NCBI GenBank assembly: GCA_047602475.1
Contig: JASGHE010000001.1
Coordinates: forward strand, 186,001-250,000
Direction of reading: 5' to 3'
From: JAEUIE01 sp047602475
GTDB taxonomy: Bacteria > Planctomycetota > Planctomycetia > Gemmatales > HRBIN36
DNA: 64,000 nucleotides
The notes beneath the pieces were generated by a model that saw only the letters and a program-made list of their open reading frames with translations, did not search any database and was not told where the DNA came from. Below, in pieces: positions 26,481 through 36,185 of the stretch. The translations under genes were made by a program, and so were the position numbers. How positions within the stretch are numbered: the stretch's first letter is position 1; each line of letters begins with the position of its first letter.

Positions 26481-27848
26481 CTAGGGCTGGTTCGCACCAA
26501 GTTCCGTACGTAGCTCCTTGATCCTTACCAGCAATTGCTCTTTAACCGCCTTCATATCAGCCCTGCCCTGGAGATTGACCTTCTTTTCCGGATCGTTCCT
26601 CAGGTCGTACAACTCATACGCTTCCGTAAAGCGTGGTGGCGGTTCGTAGTAGTGGATAAGCTTGTAGCGGTCTGTCCGCACCCCTCGCATCTTCTGGACG
26701 TTGTGTGATGGATCAGGATACTCATGATATTCGTAGTACCAGTCCTTGCGCCAATCATTCGTCTCACCGGCCAGTAGAGTCTTGAAGCTTCGGCCATGCA
26801 GTCCTTTAACCGCAGGCAGCCCCGCTAGATCAAGTATCGTCGGAGCCAGATCAGCATTGATCACCATCTTCTCGCTGACGCTGCCCGGATTCACCAGAGC
26901 CGGGTAGCGTACTAATAGAGGCACCCGAATGGAGGGCTCGTGCATGAATCGCTTGTCGAACCGCTGCCATTCACCGAGAAAGAAGCCATTGTCAGAGGTG
27001 TGCATCAACACCGTTTGATCGAGCTTCTTCATCTCACTGAGAGCGGCGTACACTTTGCCGATATTGTCGTCGGCAGCAGTGATGGTGCGATAGTAATCCC
27101 GCACCATCCCTTCATAGTCTTTGGTGTCCGGATACTGGCCGAACATGTTGGCCGCCATCAGAAACGCAGAAGGTTTGCCCGTTCCCGGATGATCCCACAG
27201 TGAGGGCTTGGGAATAGCCTTATCAGCGTACAAGTCTTTATGCCGGGTCGCAGGCACCCACTGTCGATGCGGTGCTTTGAAGAAGAGAAACAGGCAGAAC
27301 GGCTTCGTTCGGGGCTTCTTCATCCAGGCAATCGCCTTCTCGGTCACGATGTCGTCCATGTAGCCCGGATACACCTTATCAACCCCATCAACTCCCTCAG
27401 CAATGATTGGATCGACATAGCGCCCCTGATCCCGATACCCGAAGTAGTAGTCCCATGGACGATCCCGCAGTGCCCCCCTGATGTGTGACTTGCCGCAGAA
27501 GCCCACCTCGTACCCCGCCTCATGAAGGTACTCCGGCAGCATCTTGATGTTGGCAGGCACGTTCTTGCCGAAGTTATCGGTCACCCCGTTGGCATGCGAA
27601 TAGAGACCGGTCAGCAGCGTGGCTCGGCTCGGAGCACAGAGCGAATTGGTGACGAACATATTCTTGAAGTACATGCCCTCGGCAGCCAGTCGATCCATGT
27701 TCGGCGTCTTGATGATCGTATTGCCGGCACAGCTCATGGCATCGAACCGCTGATCATCGCACATCATGATGACAAAGTTCGGTTTCTCTGTCGCCATCGC
27801 TAACTGGGCTAGCATGAACAGCAGGATGATTGTCGACAAGCCTCGCAT
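26481..27848 (-). CDS. Secreted sulfatase (arylsulfatase family)
   Basis: A 455-residue protein with a signal peptide cut near LAMAT (residue 20). The alkaline-phosphatase-fold metal site begins MMCDDQRFDAM (Asp31, Asp32). LCAPSRATLLTG has the CxPSR motif, in which Cys71 must be turned into formylglycine by a maturase; no maturase gene is in this window. Later come HTSDNGFFLGEW, with the metal-binding Asp-Asn, and RVPLLVRYP. The substrate is a sulfate ester, probably on an algal or host polysaccharide, or possibly a choline or other small ester; the sequence does not tell which. It is 17 bases downstream of the PD40 protein gene on the same strand, so the two likely form an operon. Confidence 0.92.
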   Translation of the reverse strand: MRGLSTIILLFMLAQLAMATEKPNFVIMMCDDQRFDAMSCAGNTIIKTPNMDRLAAEGMYFKNMFVTNSLCAPSRATLLTGLYSHANGVTDNFGKNVPANIKMLPEYLHEAGYEVGFCGKSHIRGALRDRPWDYYFGYRDQGRYVDPIIAEGVDGVDKVYPGYMDDIVTEKAIAWMKKPRTKPFCLFLFFKAPHRQWVPATRHKDLYADKAIPKPSLWDHPGTGKPSAFLMAANMFGQYPDTKDYEGMVRDYYRTITAADDNIGKVYAALSEMKKLDQTVLMHTSDNGFFLGEWQRFDKRFMHEPSIRVPLLVRYPALVNPGSVSEKMVINADLAPTILDLAGLPAVKGLHGRSFKTLLAGETNDWRKDWYYEYHEYPDPSHNVQKMRGVRTDRYKLIHYYEPPPRFTEAYELYDLRNDPEKKVNLQGRADMKAVKEQLLVRIKELRTELGANQP

Positions 27849-27865
27849 AATGCATCTCCCGATGA

Positions 27866-28765
27866 TTATTTCTTGAGTTCTTCCACTTCGCTGACAGCTA
27901 CACCGTACAAATCGAGGCCGCCCTTACCGCCGGTGCGATCACTGGCGAAATAGAGATAGCGATTATCCCCACTGAGACTGGGCGAGCAGGTCCCGACAAC
28001 GCCATCGCTACTATTGATCGAACTGAGGGGTTTCGGTTCCGACCACGGCTCGGTCAGCTTGACACGTTTACAAACGAACAATCCCTGACGAGCTTCCCCC
28101 GGTTTTAGCGGCCCTTGCAATATCATGGTCAATCCACTGCGTGAGAGTACTGCATGGTGAAACCCCACATCGATAGGCATCATTTGTACCTTGTCAAAGA
28201 CATGGGCATCGGTGGCTGTTGCTCGCATCAGTTGCCAGCCGGCTTTGATCTTTCTGCTGAAGTAGAGTTCTTTCGCATCGGCGCTCACCCAGGGAAACGC
28301 TTCGTCCGCTTCACTGGCAATCAACTGTACCGGGCTGGCTGCGCTGTATCCCTGAAAAGGCCGCTGAGGATTAAACCGGCCCACACGGTAGATATCGAAG
28401 TTCGGCTGTTTCTTATCGGTGTGATACTGGGTAGCGAAGTAGAGATACTCCCAACCGTCTTTGTTCTTGCCAAGCAAAAAGGCGCTACGGCAGTCGCCCT
28501 CTCCTGAAAGTTCATCAACGAGCTTGGCATCAGCCATCGGCTCGTTAGCGCTTTTGCGAGAAGCTAAGTAGAGTTGCCTTTGCTTACCATCAGTACGGGT
28601 AAAAAGGAATTGTAAAGCATCGGCAGCGGGGCAGGGATCATCTTCATCGCCCGCCGTGTTCAGGCGTTCCATGTTGATAATTTTGGGTTTCTTTTCGGTC
28701 TGCATCTCACCAGAACCGAAGAGCCCGACCAACAGCATCATGACAAAGCATAGTTTGCAATACAT
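27866..28765 (-). CDS. Secreted PD40/WD40-like beta-propeller protein
   Basis: A 299-residue protein with a signal-like leader (MYCKLCFVMMLLVGLFGSGE). The rest carries propeller blades of PD40/TolB type: LYLASRKSANEP, YLYFATQYHT, AFPWVSADAKELYFSRK and a final SPSLSGDNRYLYFASDRTGGKGGLDLY, which is the OmpA/TolB-type repeat ending. The ATG at 28765 is preferred over the TTG two codons earlier. It precedes the sulfatase by 17 bases on the same strand. The propeller may bind the substrate or another envelope protein; no enzyme motif is visible. It diverges from the large LamG protein. Confidence 0.75.
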   Translation of the reverse strand: MYCKLCFVMMLLVGLFGSGEMQTEKKPKIINMERLNTAGDEDDPCPAADALQFLFTRTDGKQRQLYLASRKSANEPMADAKLVDELSGEGDCRSAFLLGKNKDGWEYLYFATQYHTDKKQPNFDIYRVGRFNPQRPFQGYSAASPVQLIASEADEAFPWVSADAKELYFSRKIKAGWQLMRATATDAHVFDKVQMMPIDVGFHHAVLSRSGLTMILQGPLKPGEARQGLFVCKRVKLTEPWSEPKPLSSINSSDGVVGTCSPSLSGDNRYLYFASDRTGGKGGLDLYGVAVSEVEELKK

Positions 28766-28892
28766 AGTCAACCAAAGTTTGTTTTCGCACTATCATACCA
28801 ATCCTCAGCACAGAATTGCCATTGGGTTCCTTTCTTTTCTGCCGTATCCTTACCACACCCGCCTACCTCCCACCTCGACAGGACGATTTGCT

Positions 28893-31808
28893 ATGTCGTT
28901 GTCTCGCTGCCTACTGCTTTCCGTATCCGTCCTACTCCCTCTCATCGCCTCAGCCCAGCCGCCCATTGTCGGATCGCTGCCCACGCTCGCTGAAGGGAAG
29001 TTCGGCAAAGCCCTTGATGCCAAGGTCAGCCCTGTATTGGTAGATGGTGAAACGGCCTATCGTCAGCCACCGTACACCGTCGAATGCTGGGTCAAGCTCT
29101 TTGAACCCAAATACGTCAATGTTATTGCCTCGTGCGATCCTCGCGATTCAGCACAGCACTGGTCACTCCGTTCTGAAAGTGGCACTGGTCGTATCGAAGT
29201 TCATTTACCGGGTTACACACCTGAGTATGTTCATGGCACCTCCGTCATCGCCGACGGCCAGTGGCATGCTGCCGCGTTCTCGTTTGATGGCACCAAGGTC
29301 AAGCTTTATGTCGATGGCACCCCTGCTGGTGAACAGACCGTCACCCGGCAGGATAAGCTCAGCCCCAAGCCTGGCTCACTCTGCATTGGCATGGCTATCG
29401 AAGGCAAGACTCGCATCACCTGTAATGGGCTGATCGACGATATCCGTATCTCCCGCACGATTCGTGAGATCACCAAGGCACCCACCGAACCGGCCCCGCT
29501 TGATCCGCTCACCGTCGGTCTGTGGACCTTTGACAAAGTCGATCAACTGGCAGGCGACCCTGCCTGGACGCCACGCCCCTCCAGCGGCACCTTCCCCGAT
29601 TGGGAGAAGGCTCAGGAAAAAGAGTGGGTTGACGACCGTTTTCGTGAGATGAAGACCGGCCCCTCGTTCAACGCTACCTTCCAATACCCCTCGTGGACGG
29701 GTAAGGAGTTCGTCCACAAGGGAACCGCCCTGCGACTGGGAGAGAAAGGTGAAGCAGCGGTCATCTTTGATCGCGCTCAGCTTCGCTACGTCTGTGGCTG
29801 GACGGGTGGCTACCTGCAGCACAGCAACGTCCGCTTTGGCCTGTTGAACACGCCCAAGCCTGTGGGCACCATCGCTTTCGCCAACAGCCCTGTGCCAGGC
29901 TGGGCCAATGCTGACGGAAAGTTCTCGCCGGTGCCACCACGAACCACTGCTCTACCCATTGAGTGGGGACGGTTCCGTGGCCTGTATCTCAGTGGTAATC
30001 GACCCGTCCTCGACTACGACATCGGTGATGTGCGAGTCCTCGATGCCCCCTGGTTCACTCAATACGATAGCGTCCCCGTCTTCACTCGAAAAATAGTGTG
30101 TACAGGCAAAATAAGAGACAAGAAATTGCTCATCGCCGAGGTCGCCGGCGCCAACTTCAAGAAAGTCTCGTTCCCGGGTGCATTAGACCTTTGGGTGGCA
30201 GAAAGGGAGACACATACCACGGCTGTCTCTGTAACAATACCAGTGGGAAGCAAGTTAGATGGCCAGTCGGGGCAGTTGCTTCTGGAGATTCCTGCTGAAG
30301 ACGATGGTTGTGCTGTTGAAGTCTACCTCTGGTCAGGCCAGAAAACTGAACTGCCCGCCTTCTCTAAGATGATCGGGCGTGCTGCGCCTGAACTGCCAAA
30401 GATTACACCGCTGATGAAAGGAGGCGCAAAACGCTGGGGTGAACCTCTCATCACCAAAGGCGAAGTAGCTCCCAATGATAAGCCGCTCGTGATCGATATT
30501 CTCACCATTCCCTACGACAACCCACACAATGCTCTCTTCTTCTGCACCGGCATCGATATGCTCCCTAACGGCGACCTGGCGATGTGTACCGTGCATGGCG
30601 ATGTCTGGCTCATCAAAGGCGCTGATGACAAACTCAACGAACTGCGCTGGCACAGATTCGCCACCGGCCTCTACCATCCACTCGGCTTGAAAGTCGTCAA
30701 CGGCGTCATCCATGTGCTGGAACGGGGGCAAATCACCAAACTGCACGATCTCAACAACGATGGTGAAGCTGATTACTATGAGTGTCTCACTAACGCTTGG
30801 CACACCGGCACCGGCGAGCATTCTTACGACAGCAACCTCGAGACCGATCCCCAGGGCCGCTTCTATTTCTTCAAAACAGGCGACAGTAATCTGCCTCACG
30901 GTGGCACCCTGCTCCGTTGCAATGTCGATGGCTCCAATGTCGAAGTCTACTGCACCGGCTTCCGCCACCCGATGGCCCTCTCCGTCTCACCGATGGGTCA
31001 GGTCACGGGCTCCGATCAGGAAGGCAACTGGATTCCCAGCACCCGTGTCGATTACTTCAAACAGGGCGGCTTCTATGGCTTCATGCCGGGACATCACCGC
31101 GCTGTGCAGCCAACCACCTACGATCCGCCCGTCTGCTGGATGCCTCGCAGCCTCGATAACTCTGCCGGGGGTGAAAGCTGGATACCCGATAATCTCTGGG
31201 GCTCCCTCGGCGGCCAACTGTTACACCTTTCCTACGGCCGCTGTCGAATACAGTACGTGCTGCCCCCACAACGTGTCGACGGCGCCCTCCAAACCGGGGC
31301 GGTCGATCTCGGCCTCAAGTTCCTCTCCGGCATCATGCGGGGCCGCTTTCATCCCATCGATCATCACTTCTATGTCTGCGGCCTCAACGGCTGGCAGACT
31401 GCCGCTGTCCGTGATGGCTGCCTGCAACGAGTCCGGCGTACCGATAAGCCCCTGCTCCTGCCCATGGAACTGGCTGCTCACACCAAGGGGATGATGATTA
31501 AGTTCAGTCAGCCTCTCGATCCTGACACCGCCAGCGATGTCCGCCGTTATGGGTTCAGCCAATGGAACTACCGCTACAGCGGCGACTATGGTTCCAAGTT
31601 CTGGTCCGTCACCCAACCCAACCGGGAAGGCACCGATACCCTCAAGGTGACCAAGGCCACTCTCCAGTCCGATGGTTGCTCCGTGTTCCTAGAGATCCCA
31701 CATCTGAGACCTGCCATGCAGTGCCAGCTTACTTACGATGTGAGAACCAAAGATCAGACGCCACTTTCCGGTGATCTGTATCACACGATCTACAAGCTGG
31801 CACCATAA
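28893..31808 (+). CDS. Large secreted protein: LamG-type domain + DUF6797-like + sorbosone-dehydrogenase-like propeller
   Basis: From ATG 28893 the protein has 971 residues with a signal peptide (MSLSRCLLLSVSVLLPLIASAQ); the open frame to 28656 is non-coding leader. Residues about 35-190 form a LamG/concanavalin-like jelly roll (YTVECWVKLFEP, DGQWHAAAFSFDGTKVKLYVDG). Residues about 210-500 are a beta-rich part resembling the DUF6797 proteins of planctomycetes. From about 540 a propeller of the glucose/sorbosone dehydrogenase type follows (GIDMLPNGDLAMCTVHGDVW, LKVVNGVIHVLERGQI, CTGFRHPMALSVSP, GSDQEGNW). No CxxCH heme site is present, unlike some relatives. It is a likely carbohydrate-related oxidoreductase or binding protein outside the cell. 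Confidence 0.78.
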   Translation: MSLSRCLLLSVSVLLPLIASAQPPIVGSLPTLAEGKFGKALDAKVSPVLVDGETAYRQPPYTVECWVKLFEPKYVNVIASCDPRDSAQHWSLRSESGTGRIEVHLPGYTPEYVHGTSVIADGQWHAAAFSFDGTKVKLYVDGTPAGEQTVTRQDKLSPKPGSLCIGMAIEGKTRITCNGLIDDIRISRTIREITKAPTEPAPLDPLTVGLWTFDKVDQLAGDPAWTPRPSSGTFPDWEKAQEKEWVDDRFREMKTGPSFNATFQYPSWTGKEFVHKGTALRLGEKGEAAVIFDRAQLRYVCGWTGGYLQHSNVRFGLLNTPKPVGTIAFANSPVPGWANADGKFSPVPPRTTALPIEWGRFRGLYLSGNRPVLDYDIGDVRVLDAPWFTQYDSVPVFTRKIVCTGKIRDKKLLIAEVAGANFKKVSFPGALDLWVAERETHTTAVSVTIPVGSKLDGQSGQLLLEIPAEDDGCAVEVYLWSGQKTELPAFSKMIGRAAPELPKITPLMKGGAKRWGEPLITKGEVAPNDKPLVIDILTIPYDNPHNALFFCTGIDMLPNGDLAMCTVHGDVWLIKGADDKLNELRWHRFATGLYHPLGLKVVNGVIHVLERGQITKLHDLNNDGEADYYECLTNAWHTGTGEHSYDSNLETDPQGRFYFFKTGDSNLPHGGTLLRCNVDGSNVEVYCTGFRHPMALSVSPMGQVTGSDQEGNWIPSTRVDYFKQGGFYGFMPGHHRAVQPTTYDPPVCWMPRSLDNSAGGESWIPDNLWGSLGGQLLHLSYGRCRIQYVLPPQRVDGALQTGAVDLGLKFLSGIMRGRFHPIDHHFYVCGLNGWQTAAVRDGCLQRVRRTDKPLLLPMELAAHTKGMMIKFSQPLDPDTASDVRRYGFSQWNYRYSGDYGSKFWSVTQPNREGTDTLKVTKATLQSDGCSVFLEIPHLRPAMQCQLTYDVRTKDQTPLSGDLYHTIYKLAP

Positions 31809-31970
31809 CAGAGGAGCCAGGAGTAAGAAGCCTGGAGCCAGAAAAAGTTGTCAGTTTTCAGTTGTTAGTTGTCAGTAGGAGAAATGACGCCCCGTTCATC
31901 GTAACCGTGACAATATCCTCGAAATCAATGCTACTCCTGGCTCCTGGCTCCTGAAGATTTCCTAAAGTTC
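31809..31970. repeat. Intergenic repeats: gagccaggag inverted pair and heptamer run
   Basis: GGAGCCAGGAGTA at 31813-31825 is repeated inverted as TACTCCTGGCTCC at 31932-31944, enclosing about 105 bases. Within it are four imperfect heptamers TTGTCAG, TTTTCAG, TTGTTAG, TTGTCAG at 31848-31875, the same unit that makes the longer run at 42451-42530. It is non-coding and lies between the LamG gene and the small membrane protein. Confidence 0.75.
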
Positions 31971-32069
31971 CCTACTCGAAATGCCGACAACTGCTCTTCC
32001 CATGACTTGATATCTTTGGTATCCCCCTGCCCTTCTGGTGCCCCGCACACCGTTCAGGGAGGAACATTC

Positions 32070-32354
32070 GTGGGCTACATACCCGGTATGATTCCGTTGT
32101 TAGCTATCGCCGCCACCGCTTTGGGCCTGGCTTGCGCCCTCGCCTGTAACGGCTCCCGCTGCCCGATTCGTGTCTATTGGGGCAGGCGACTGTTCCTGCT
32201 GATCTTCATGCTCGTCGCCGCTGCTTGCGTGGTCATGCCCATGATCTGGCCCCGCGGCGTGCTGCCCTGTGGTTTAGCAATGGGCACACTATTCCTGGGC
32301 ATGCTCTGGCACCCCATCACACCCGCGGAAGAAAATGAACTGACGTCTTCATGA
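32070..32354 (+). CDS. Small membrane protein of unknown function
   Basis: A GTG start at 32070 preceded by AGGGAGGA at good spacing gives 94 residues; the longer frame to 32007 starts in untranslated sequence. Three hydrophobic segments are visible: PLLAIAATALGLACALAC, RLFLLIFMLVAAACVVM and a C-terminal LPCGLAMGTLFLGMLW. A short acidic tail ends the chain. I recognise no family. It stands alone on the plus strand; a tandem repeat follows within ten bases, and the ABC operon converges on it. Confidence 0.65.
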   Translation: MGYIPGMIPLLAIAATALGLACALACNGSRCPIRVYWGRRLFLLIFMLVAAACVVMPMIWPRGVLPCGLAMGTLFLGMLWHPITPAEENELTSS

Positions 32355-32359
32355 GCCGG

Positions 32360-32403
32360 GTCGCGTCAGCGCCCGGAGTTTGTCGCGTCAGCACCCGGAG
32401 TTA
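32360..32403. repeat. Two tandem copies of a 22-bp unit
   Basis: GTCGCGTCAGCGCCCGGAGT plus TT, followed directly by GTCGCGTCAGCACCCGGAGT plus TA. The copies differ at two places. It lies between the stop of the small membrane protein (32354) and the end of the ABC permease gene (32431). Confidence 0.7.
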
Positions 32404-32430
32404 GTTGCGAAAACCCGTACCTGAATAAAC

Positions 32431-34242
32431 CTAAAACTCCATCGTCCGAAACGCCCTGCGCCCCAACCTCATCGGGACCGCAATCGCCGTCCCCCCCAGG
32501 ATGAAGAGCAACAGGAACGTCAGCCCCAGCCAGGGCAGGAATTTGTCGAAACTCACCAGACCCTGCTCCGACAAGTACGCTCCGCTATAGTAGATAAAAC
32601 CCGCGATCGAGGTGGTGATGACCACCAGAATCGCGTACCCCAGACTGCACAACAGATTAATGGTGCCGCCAAAACCGGTAGCGATCTTCGACGGATTGGT
32701 CTCCTTCAAATTCACCAAATACGCCCCCAGCCCCACCGCCAGCGACGACAGCCCAATGGTCAACGTCGCCATACCCACCAGATGCGTAACGACGATTGTC
32801 CATGGCAGCCTTAGAGCCAGTTCGCTCAACAACACCAGGGTGGTGCTGATTAACGTCGTAAACGTCGCCGCATAGGCAAGCTTGCTGGTGAGTAAACGAT
32901 CCCGCTTGATGGGCAAGAGGCTCAAGATCCAGAAGTTCCTTCCTTCCATGCTCATCAGTGGAAACACAAATCGACTCGTGAAAGTAGCCATCATCAATCC
33001 AGTCACAGCCACATTGAGTAGGCCAATAAGAGCACGTTCCCTCTCAGCATACTGGCCATGAGGCAGACTCGGAATGCTGATGCAGTAAAGGAACATGATG
33101 CCGCCCAGAATGACGACCTGAGCCCATTGTGAAACATCCCGGCGAAACATCCGCCAGTCTTTCAGCACAAAAGTTCGAGTACGAATATCGCTCCAACTCA
33201 AAAGCCCCGACACGAACTTGTCCGTCCACGATGCACCGAACTTGCGCCGTCCTCCCGTTTCGCTCATCACCATGTCATAGGCGTGGCGGTACCAGACCGT
33301 CGCCATCAATGAAGCTATGAGATACGCCAGTAGGCCGTAGGCCCAGACCAATCCCAGATAGTAGAGTGCATCCAATAGCGGAGCGAGTTCTTCCTTATCC
33401 GTGAACGCTGACTTCCAGATCAGAGACACATCGCCCTTGACCCGCACCAATGCTACCAGCCCCTCCGTCATCCAACTGGCCGGCGGCGAGTTCTTCGTCG
33501 GCTTGATATGCTCAATCAACTTCTCAATCCACTGGGGCGAGACTCGATCTTTCTGCATCCCTTGCAGCACGGAAATCACCCACGTCGAAGCGGCAATCAC
33601 CACGATCCCGACCACTGCAATCAGCACCGCTCGCCGATTCCTGGTCAGGAAGGTGACAATCAACAGGCAGCCCATTGCCCCAATCGCCGAAGGAAGCAAC
33701 AGGAAACCGACCAGGTAGAATGGCATAATGACGTAGTAGACCCACGACGCCTCATAGAGTATGCCAAAGGCAATCATCATCGGCGTACCAAGCAGAAAGA
33801 ATGACCAGCCCGTAAAGAAGAGCGTCTCCCGGTATTTATGGGCAAAGACCTGATCGGCACGGGCTGGGGAAGCAAGCAGAAACGCCGTCTCCGGGCTGGA
33901 GAAGAGGTTTCCATAAATCATGAGGCCGGTGGAAAAGAGCGTCAGTCCGGTTACCGAGACAAAGAACAGACCGAAAATGAGTTCGGTCACGCCCAGGCTG
34001 ACGTTGCCGCTGAAATCAAACCCGCGCAGAAAGTGAAAGCCTTCGATAAAGAGATAGAGCAGCCCGGACCAGATGATAATTCCCAGCCCGGCAATCAGCC
34101 CTAGACGCAGCCTCTGCTTTTGTGCCATCGTTCGAAGACTGTTCACCAGCAATCGCTGGCCCAGTACACGAAACATGGATCGTTGCTGAGGCACGACGCT
34201 GCCGGGGAAACCATCGGTGAATGCCATGTCGGCAGAACTCAT
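32431..34242 (-). CDS. ABC-2 type transporter permease
   Basis: A 603-residue integral membrane protein with about a dozen hydrophobic segments in two blocks, separated by a soluble loop near residues 210-280. It starts inside the ATPase gene's last codons: the stop of the ATPase overlaps the ATG by four bases (34239-34242), so translation is coupled. The layout, a large putative ABC-2 permease with an N-terminal cytoplasmic stretch, fits bacterial exporters of unknown cargo. With the ATPase and the anchored protein at 35-36 kb it forms a minus-strand operon. Confidence 0.8.
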   Translation of the reverse strand: MSSADMAFTDGFPGSVVPQQRSMFRVLGQRLLVNSLRTMAQKQRLRLGLIAGLGIIIWSGLLYLFIEGFHFLRGFDFSGNVSLGVTELIFGLFFVSVTGLTLFSTGLMIYGNLFSSPETAFLLASPARADQVFAHKYRETLFFTGWSFFLLGTPMMIAFGILYEASWVYYVIMPFYLVGFLLLPSAIGAMGCLLIVTFLTRNRRAVLIAVVGIVVIAASTWVISVLQGMQKDRVSPQWIEKLIEHIKPTKNSPPASWMTEGLVALVRVKGDVSLIWKSAFTDKEELAPLLDALYYLGLVWAYGLLAYLIASLMATVWYRHAYDMVMSETGGRRKFGASWTDKFVSGLLSWSDIRTRTFVLKDWRMFRRDVSQWAQVVILGGIMFLYCISIPSLPHGQYAERERALIGLLNVAVTGLMMATFTSRFVFPLMSMEGRNFWILSLLPIKRDRLLTSKLAYAATFTTLISTTLVLLSELALRLPWTIVVTHLVGMATLTIGLSSLAVGLGAYLVNLKETNPSKIATGFGGTINLLCSLGYAILVVITTSIAGFIYYSGAYLSEQGLVSFDKFLPWLGLTFLLLFILGGTAIAVPMRLGRRAFRTMEF

Positions 34243-34976
34243 GCTGCCACCGCCTCGGTGTCTTGAGTGAGTTTCAGGAACACGTCTTCCAGTTGCCCGC
34301 CATGCTCGGCTTTGTTCCGCAGTTCATCGAGGGTGCCCTGCCCGACAATCCGGCCATGATGGATGATGGCAATGCGGGTCGCCAGTTCCTGGGCAATATC
34401 CAGCGTGTGAATCGACATGAAGACCGTGACGCCCTTCTTCACCTGATCGCGCAGCAGGTCTTTCACCAGACGCTGATTCTTCGGATCGAGCCCCACCATC
34501 GGCTCATCGACAATCAGCACTTCCGGCTGATGCAGCAAGGCGGAAGCGAAAACGGTGCGTTGCCGCATGCCATGCGAATAACTCTCGCTGAGATCATCCA
34601 CGAAATCCTCAAGCTCAAAGAGATCGATCATCTCTTCCATGCGCTGCCGCCCCGCCTGAGGATCCATGCCGTACATCGTGATGATGAACTGCATGAACTC
34701 TCGACCGGTGAGCTTTTCATAAAGATAGGGCAGATCGGGAACGTAGCTGAGAATCTGCCGGGCCTGGTCGCCCTGGGTCTGGATATCGTAGCCGCCCACC
34801 TTCAAGGTTCCGCCAGTGGGCTTAAGCAGCCCACAGAGCATTTTGATGGTGGTGGTTTTACCAGCGCCATTGGGGCCAAGGAACGTGAACAACTCGCCTT
34901 TCTTCACTTCCAGCGAGATGCCTTTGACCGCTTCCTTGTTACCATAGGCCTTGGTGACATTGATGAGTTCAATCAT
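34239..34976 (-). CDS. ABC transporter ATP-binding protein
   Basis: A 245-residue ATPase with Walker A GPNGAGKTT near residue 35, the Q-loop region LPYLYEKLTGREF, the signature YSHGMRQR near residue 138, Walker B VLIVDEP and the H-loop Ser-Ile-His (SIHTLD). The signature begins with Tyr-Ser-His-Gly, a variant of LSGGQ seen in ABC-2 exporters. It powers the adjacent permease. The C-terminal 30 residues (VGQGTLDELRNKAEHGGQ) are the usual DrrA/NatA-like tail. It follows the 35-36 kb gene by 50 bases on the same strand. Confidence 0.93.
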   Translation of the reverse strand: MIELINVTKAYGNKEAVKGISLEVKKGELFTFLGPNGAGKTTTIKMLCGLLKPTGGTLKVGGYDIQTQGDQARQILSYVPDLPYLYEKLTGREFMQFIITMYGMDPQAGRQRMEEMIDLFELEDFVDDLSESYSHGMRQRTVFASALLHQPEVLIVDEPMVGLDPKNQRLVKDLLRDQVKKGVTVFMSIHTLDIAQELATRIAIIHHGRIVGQGTLDELRNKAEHGGQLEDVFLKLTQDTEAVAA

Positions 34977-35026
34977 GATGTTACGCTGAGGTGATGAAAA
35001 GTTGAAAACTCAGAATCGGAGGCGCG

Positions 35027-36025
35027 TTATTCTTCCTTCTTGGGTTCACGAATCAGTTCGAGCTGATGACGATCTGATTCGTACAACTGCTTGAGCACCC
35101 GGTAGTTGGAAGCGTTGACCCAGATCTGCATCTTGGAACCTTTTTCGCTCGATTGTGCGACATAGCAGGGTAGCCGCTGCCCATTCCAAACCAGTTCATG
35201 AAGCTCATCAAGTACCCGTACCTCGGTGATTTTGGTCTTCAACACGTCATCTGCATTGAAGGTACCGTTGGTCAGTTCCTTGGCCTTGGAAGTCGCAAAG
35301 GCGGACATCATCAACTGCGTGGGATCGACGATCGGAGATTGCCAACGCTGTCCCAACCGAATCCCTGCCATGCAATCATTGGGAGCGATATTGCTCAGAA
35401 ACGTGTCCTTGTTTCGATATTTCACTTTCATGTCTTCGATGGGAAAGCGAATATCGGCCATTGTAAAGTAGCCTGTAAAAGCCAGGGTATCGATTTGCTT
35501 GGTATCAGCGCTGATGATCAATCTCATTAGCGAAGGCGAATCTTCTTTGTCTCCTTTGCGAGATGCCTGCTCTGCCTGAAGTAGTTCTCGCGCCATGTCT
35601 TCCCTGGTGAGTACCGGCCGAGTCTTGATGGTGAAGCTCAGGTTGAGTTTCTGCATGGTGCCCAAATAGGAAAGTTCCATTTCGGTGTTAATAAACGCCC
35701 GGAATTCATTAAGCTTCAGGCCAAAGGACTTAGCCACAAACCCCATCGGGCCCATGAATGCTTCCAGATCGCCGTCGAGGACGACCATCTGCTTGAGGAC
35801 ATAAATTCCCATCGACGTCTTGGTGACGACGGTCTGGACATCACCCAGGCGTTTCTGGTTCAACAACATCTTCCATTTCGTCGTACCGTCTTCGGCAGCC
35901 AGTTCCAGGGAAGGTTTCAACTGGGGACCATTGCCATAGGTAGTGCCGTAGTTTCTGAGCCATTGCCAGCCAAGCATGCCGACAAAGAAGGTCAGGATGA
36001 AGGTAATTGTCAGTCGACCGGGCAT
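35027..36025 (-). CDS. Membrane-anchored protein of unknown function in the ABC operon
   Basis: I take the ATG at 36025, which puts a single N-terminal membrane segment (LTITFILTFFVGMLGWQWL) near the start; a GTG seven codons earlier is possible. The rest, about 310 residues, is soluble with mixed alpha/beta character and no motif I know. The short acidic-basic tail ends REPKKEE. By position it precedes the ATPase and permease in the same direction, so an accessory role in the exporter, for example a periplasmic adaptor or a sensor of cargo, is plausible but unproven. Confidence 0.6.
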   Translation of the reverse strand: MPGRLTITFILTFFVGMLGWQWLRNYGTTYGNGPQLKPSLELAAEDGTTKWKMLLNQKRLGDVQTVVTKTSMGIYVLKQMVVLDGDLEAFMGPMGFVAKSFGLKLNEFRAFINTEMELSYLGTMQKLNLSFTIKTRPVLTREDMARELLQAEQASRKGDKEDSPSLMRLIISADTKQIDTLAFTGYFTMADIRFPIEDMKVKYRNKDTFLSNIAPNDCMAGIRLGQRWQSPIVDPTQLMMSAFATSKAKELTNGTFNADDVLKTKITEVRVLDELHELVWNGQRLPCYVAQSSEKGSKMQIWVNASNYRVLKQLYESDRHQLELIREPKKEE

Positions 36026-36185
36026 ATTTCGATCCTTCAGGCCCACACAGTAACTTCTTCGATGGAATTCACCGCTCGGATGCCGGGGTGAAGATTCCTA
36101 TCTTTCATTGTAGATCGAAAACGACCGTCACGGTAAATGGAAATTGAAGATTGCAATCTTTCTCATCACACAGGAATATGGTGCT

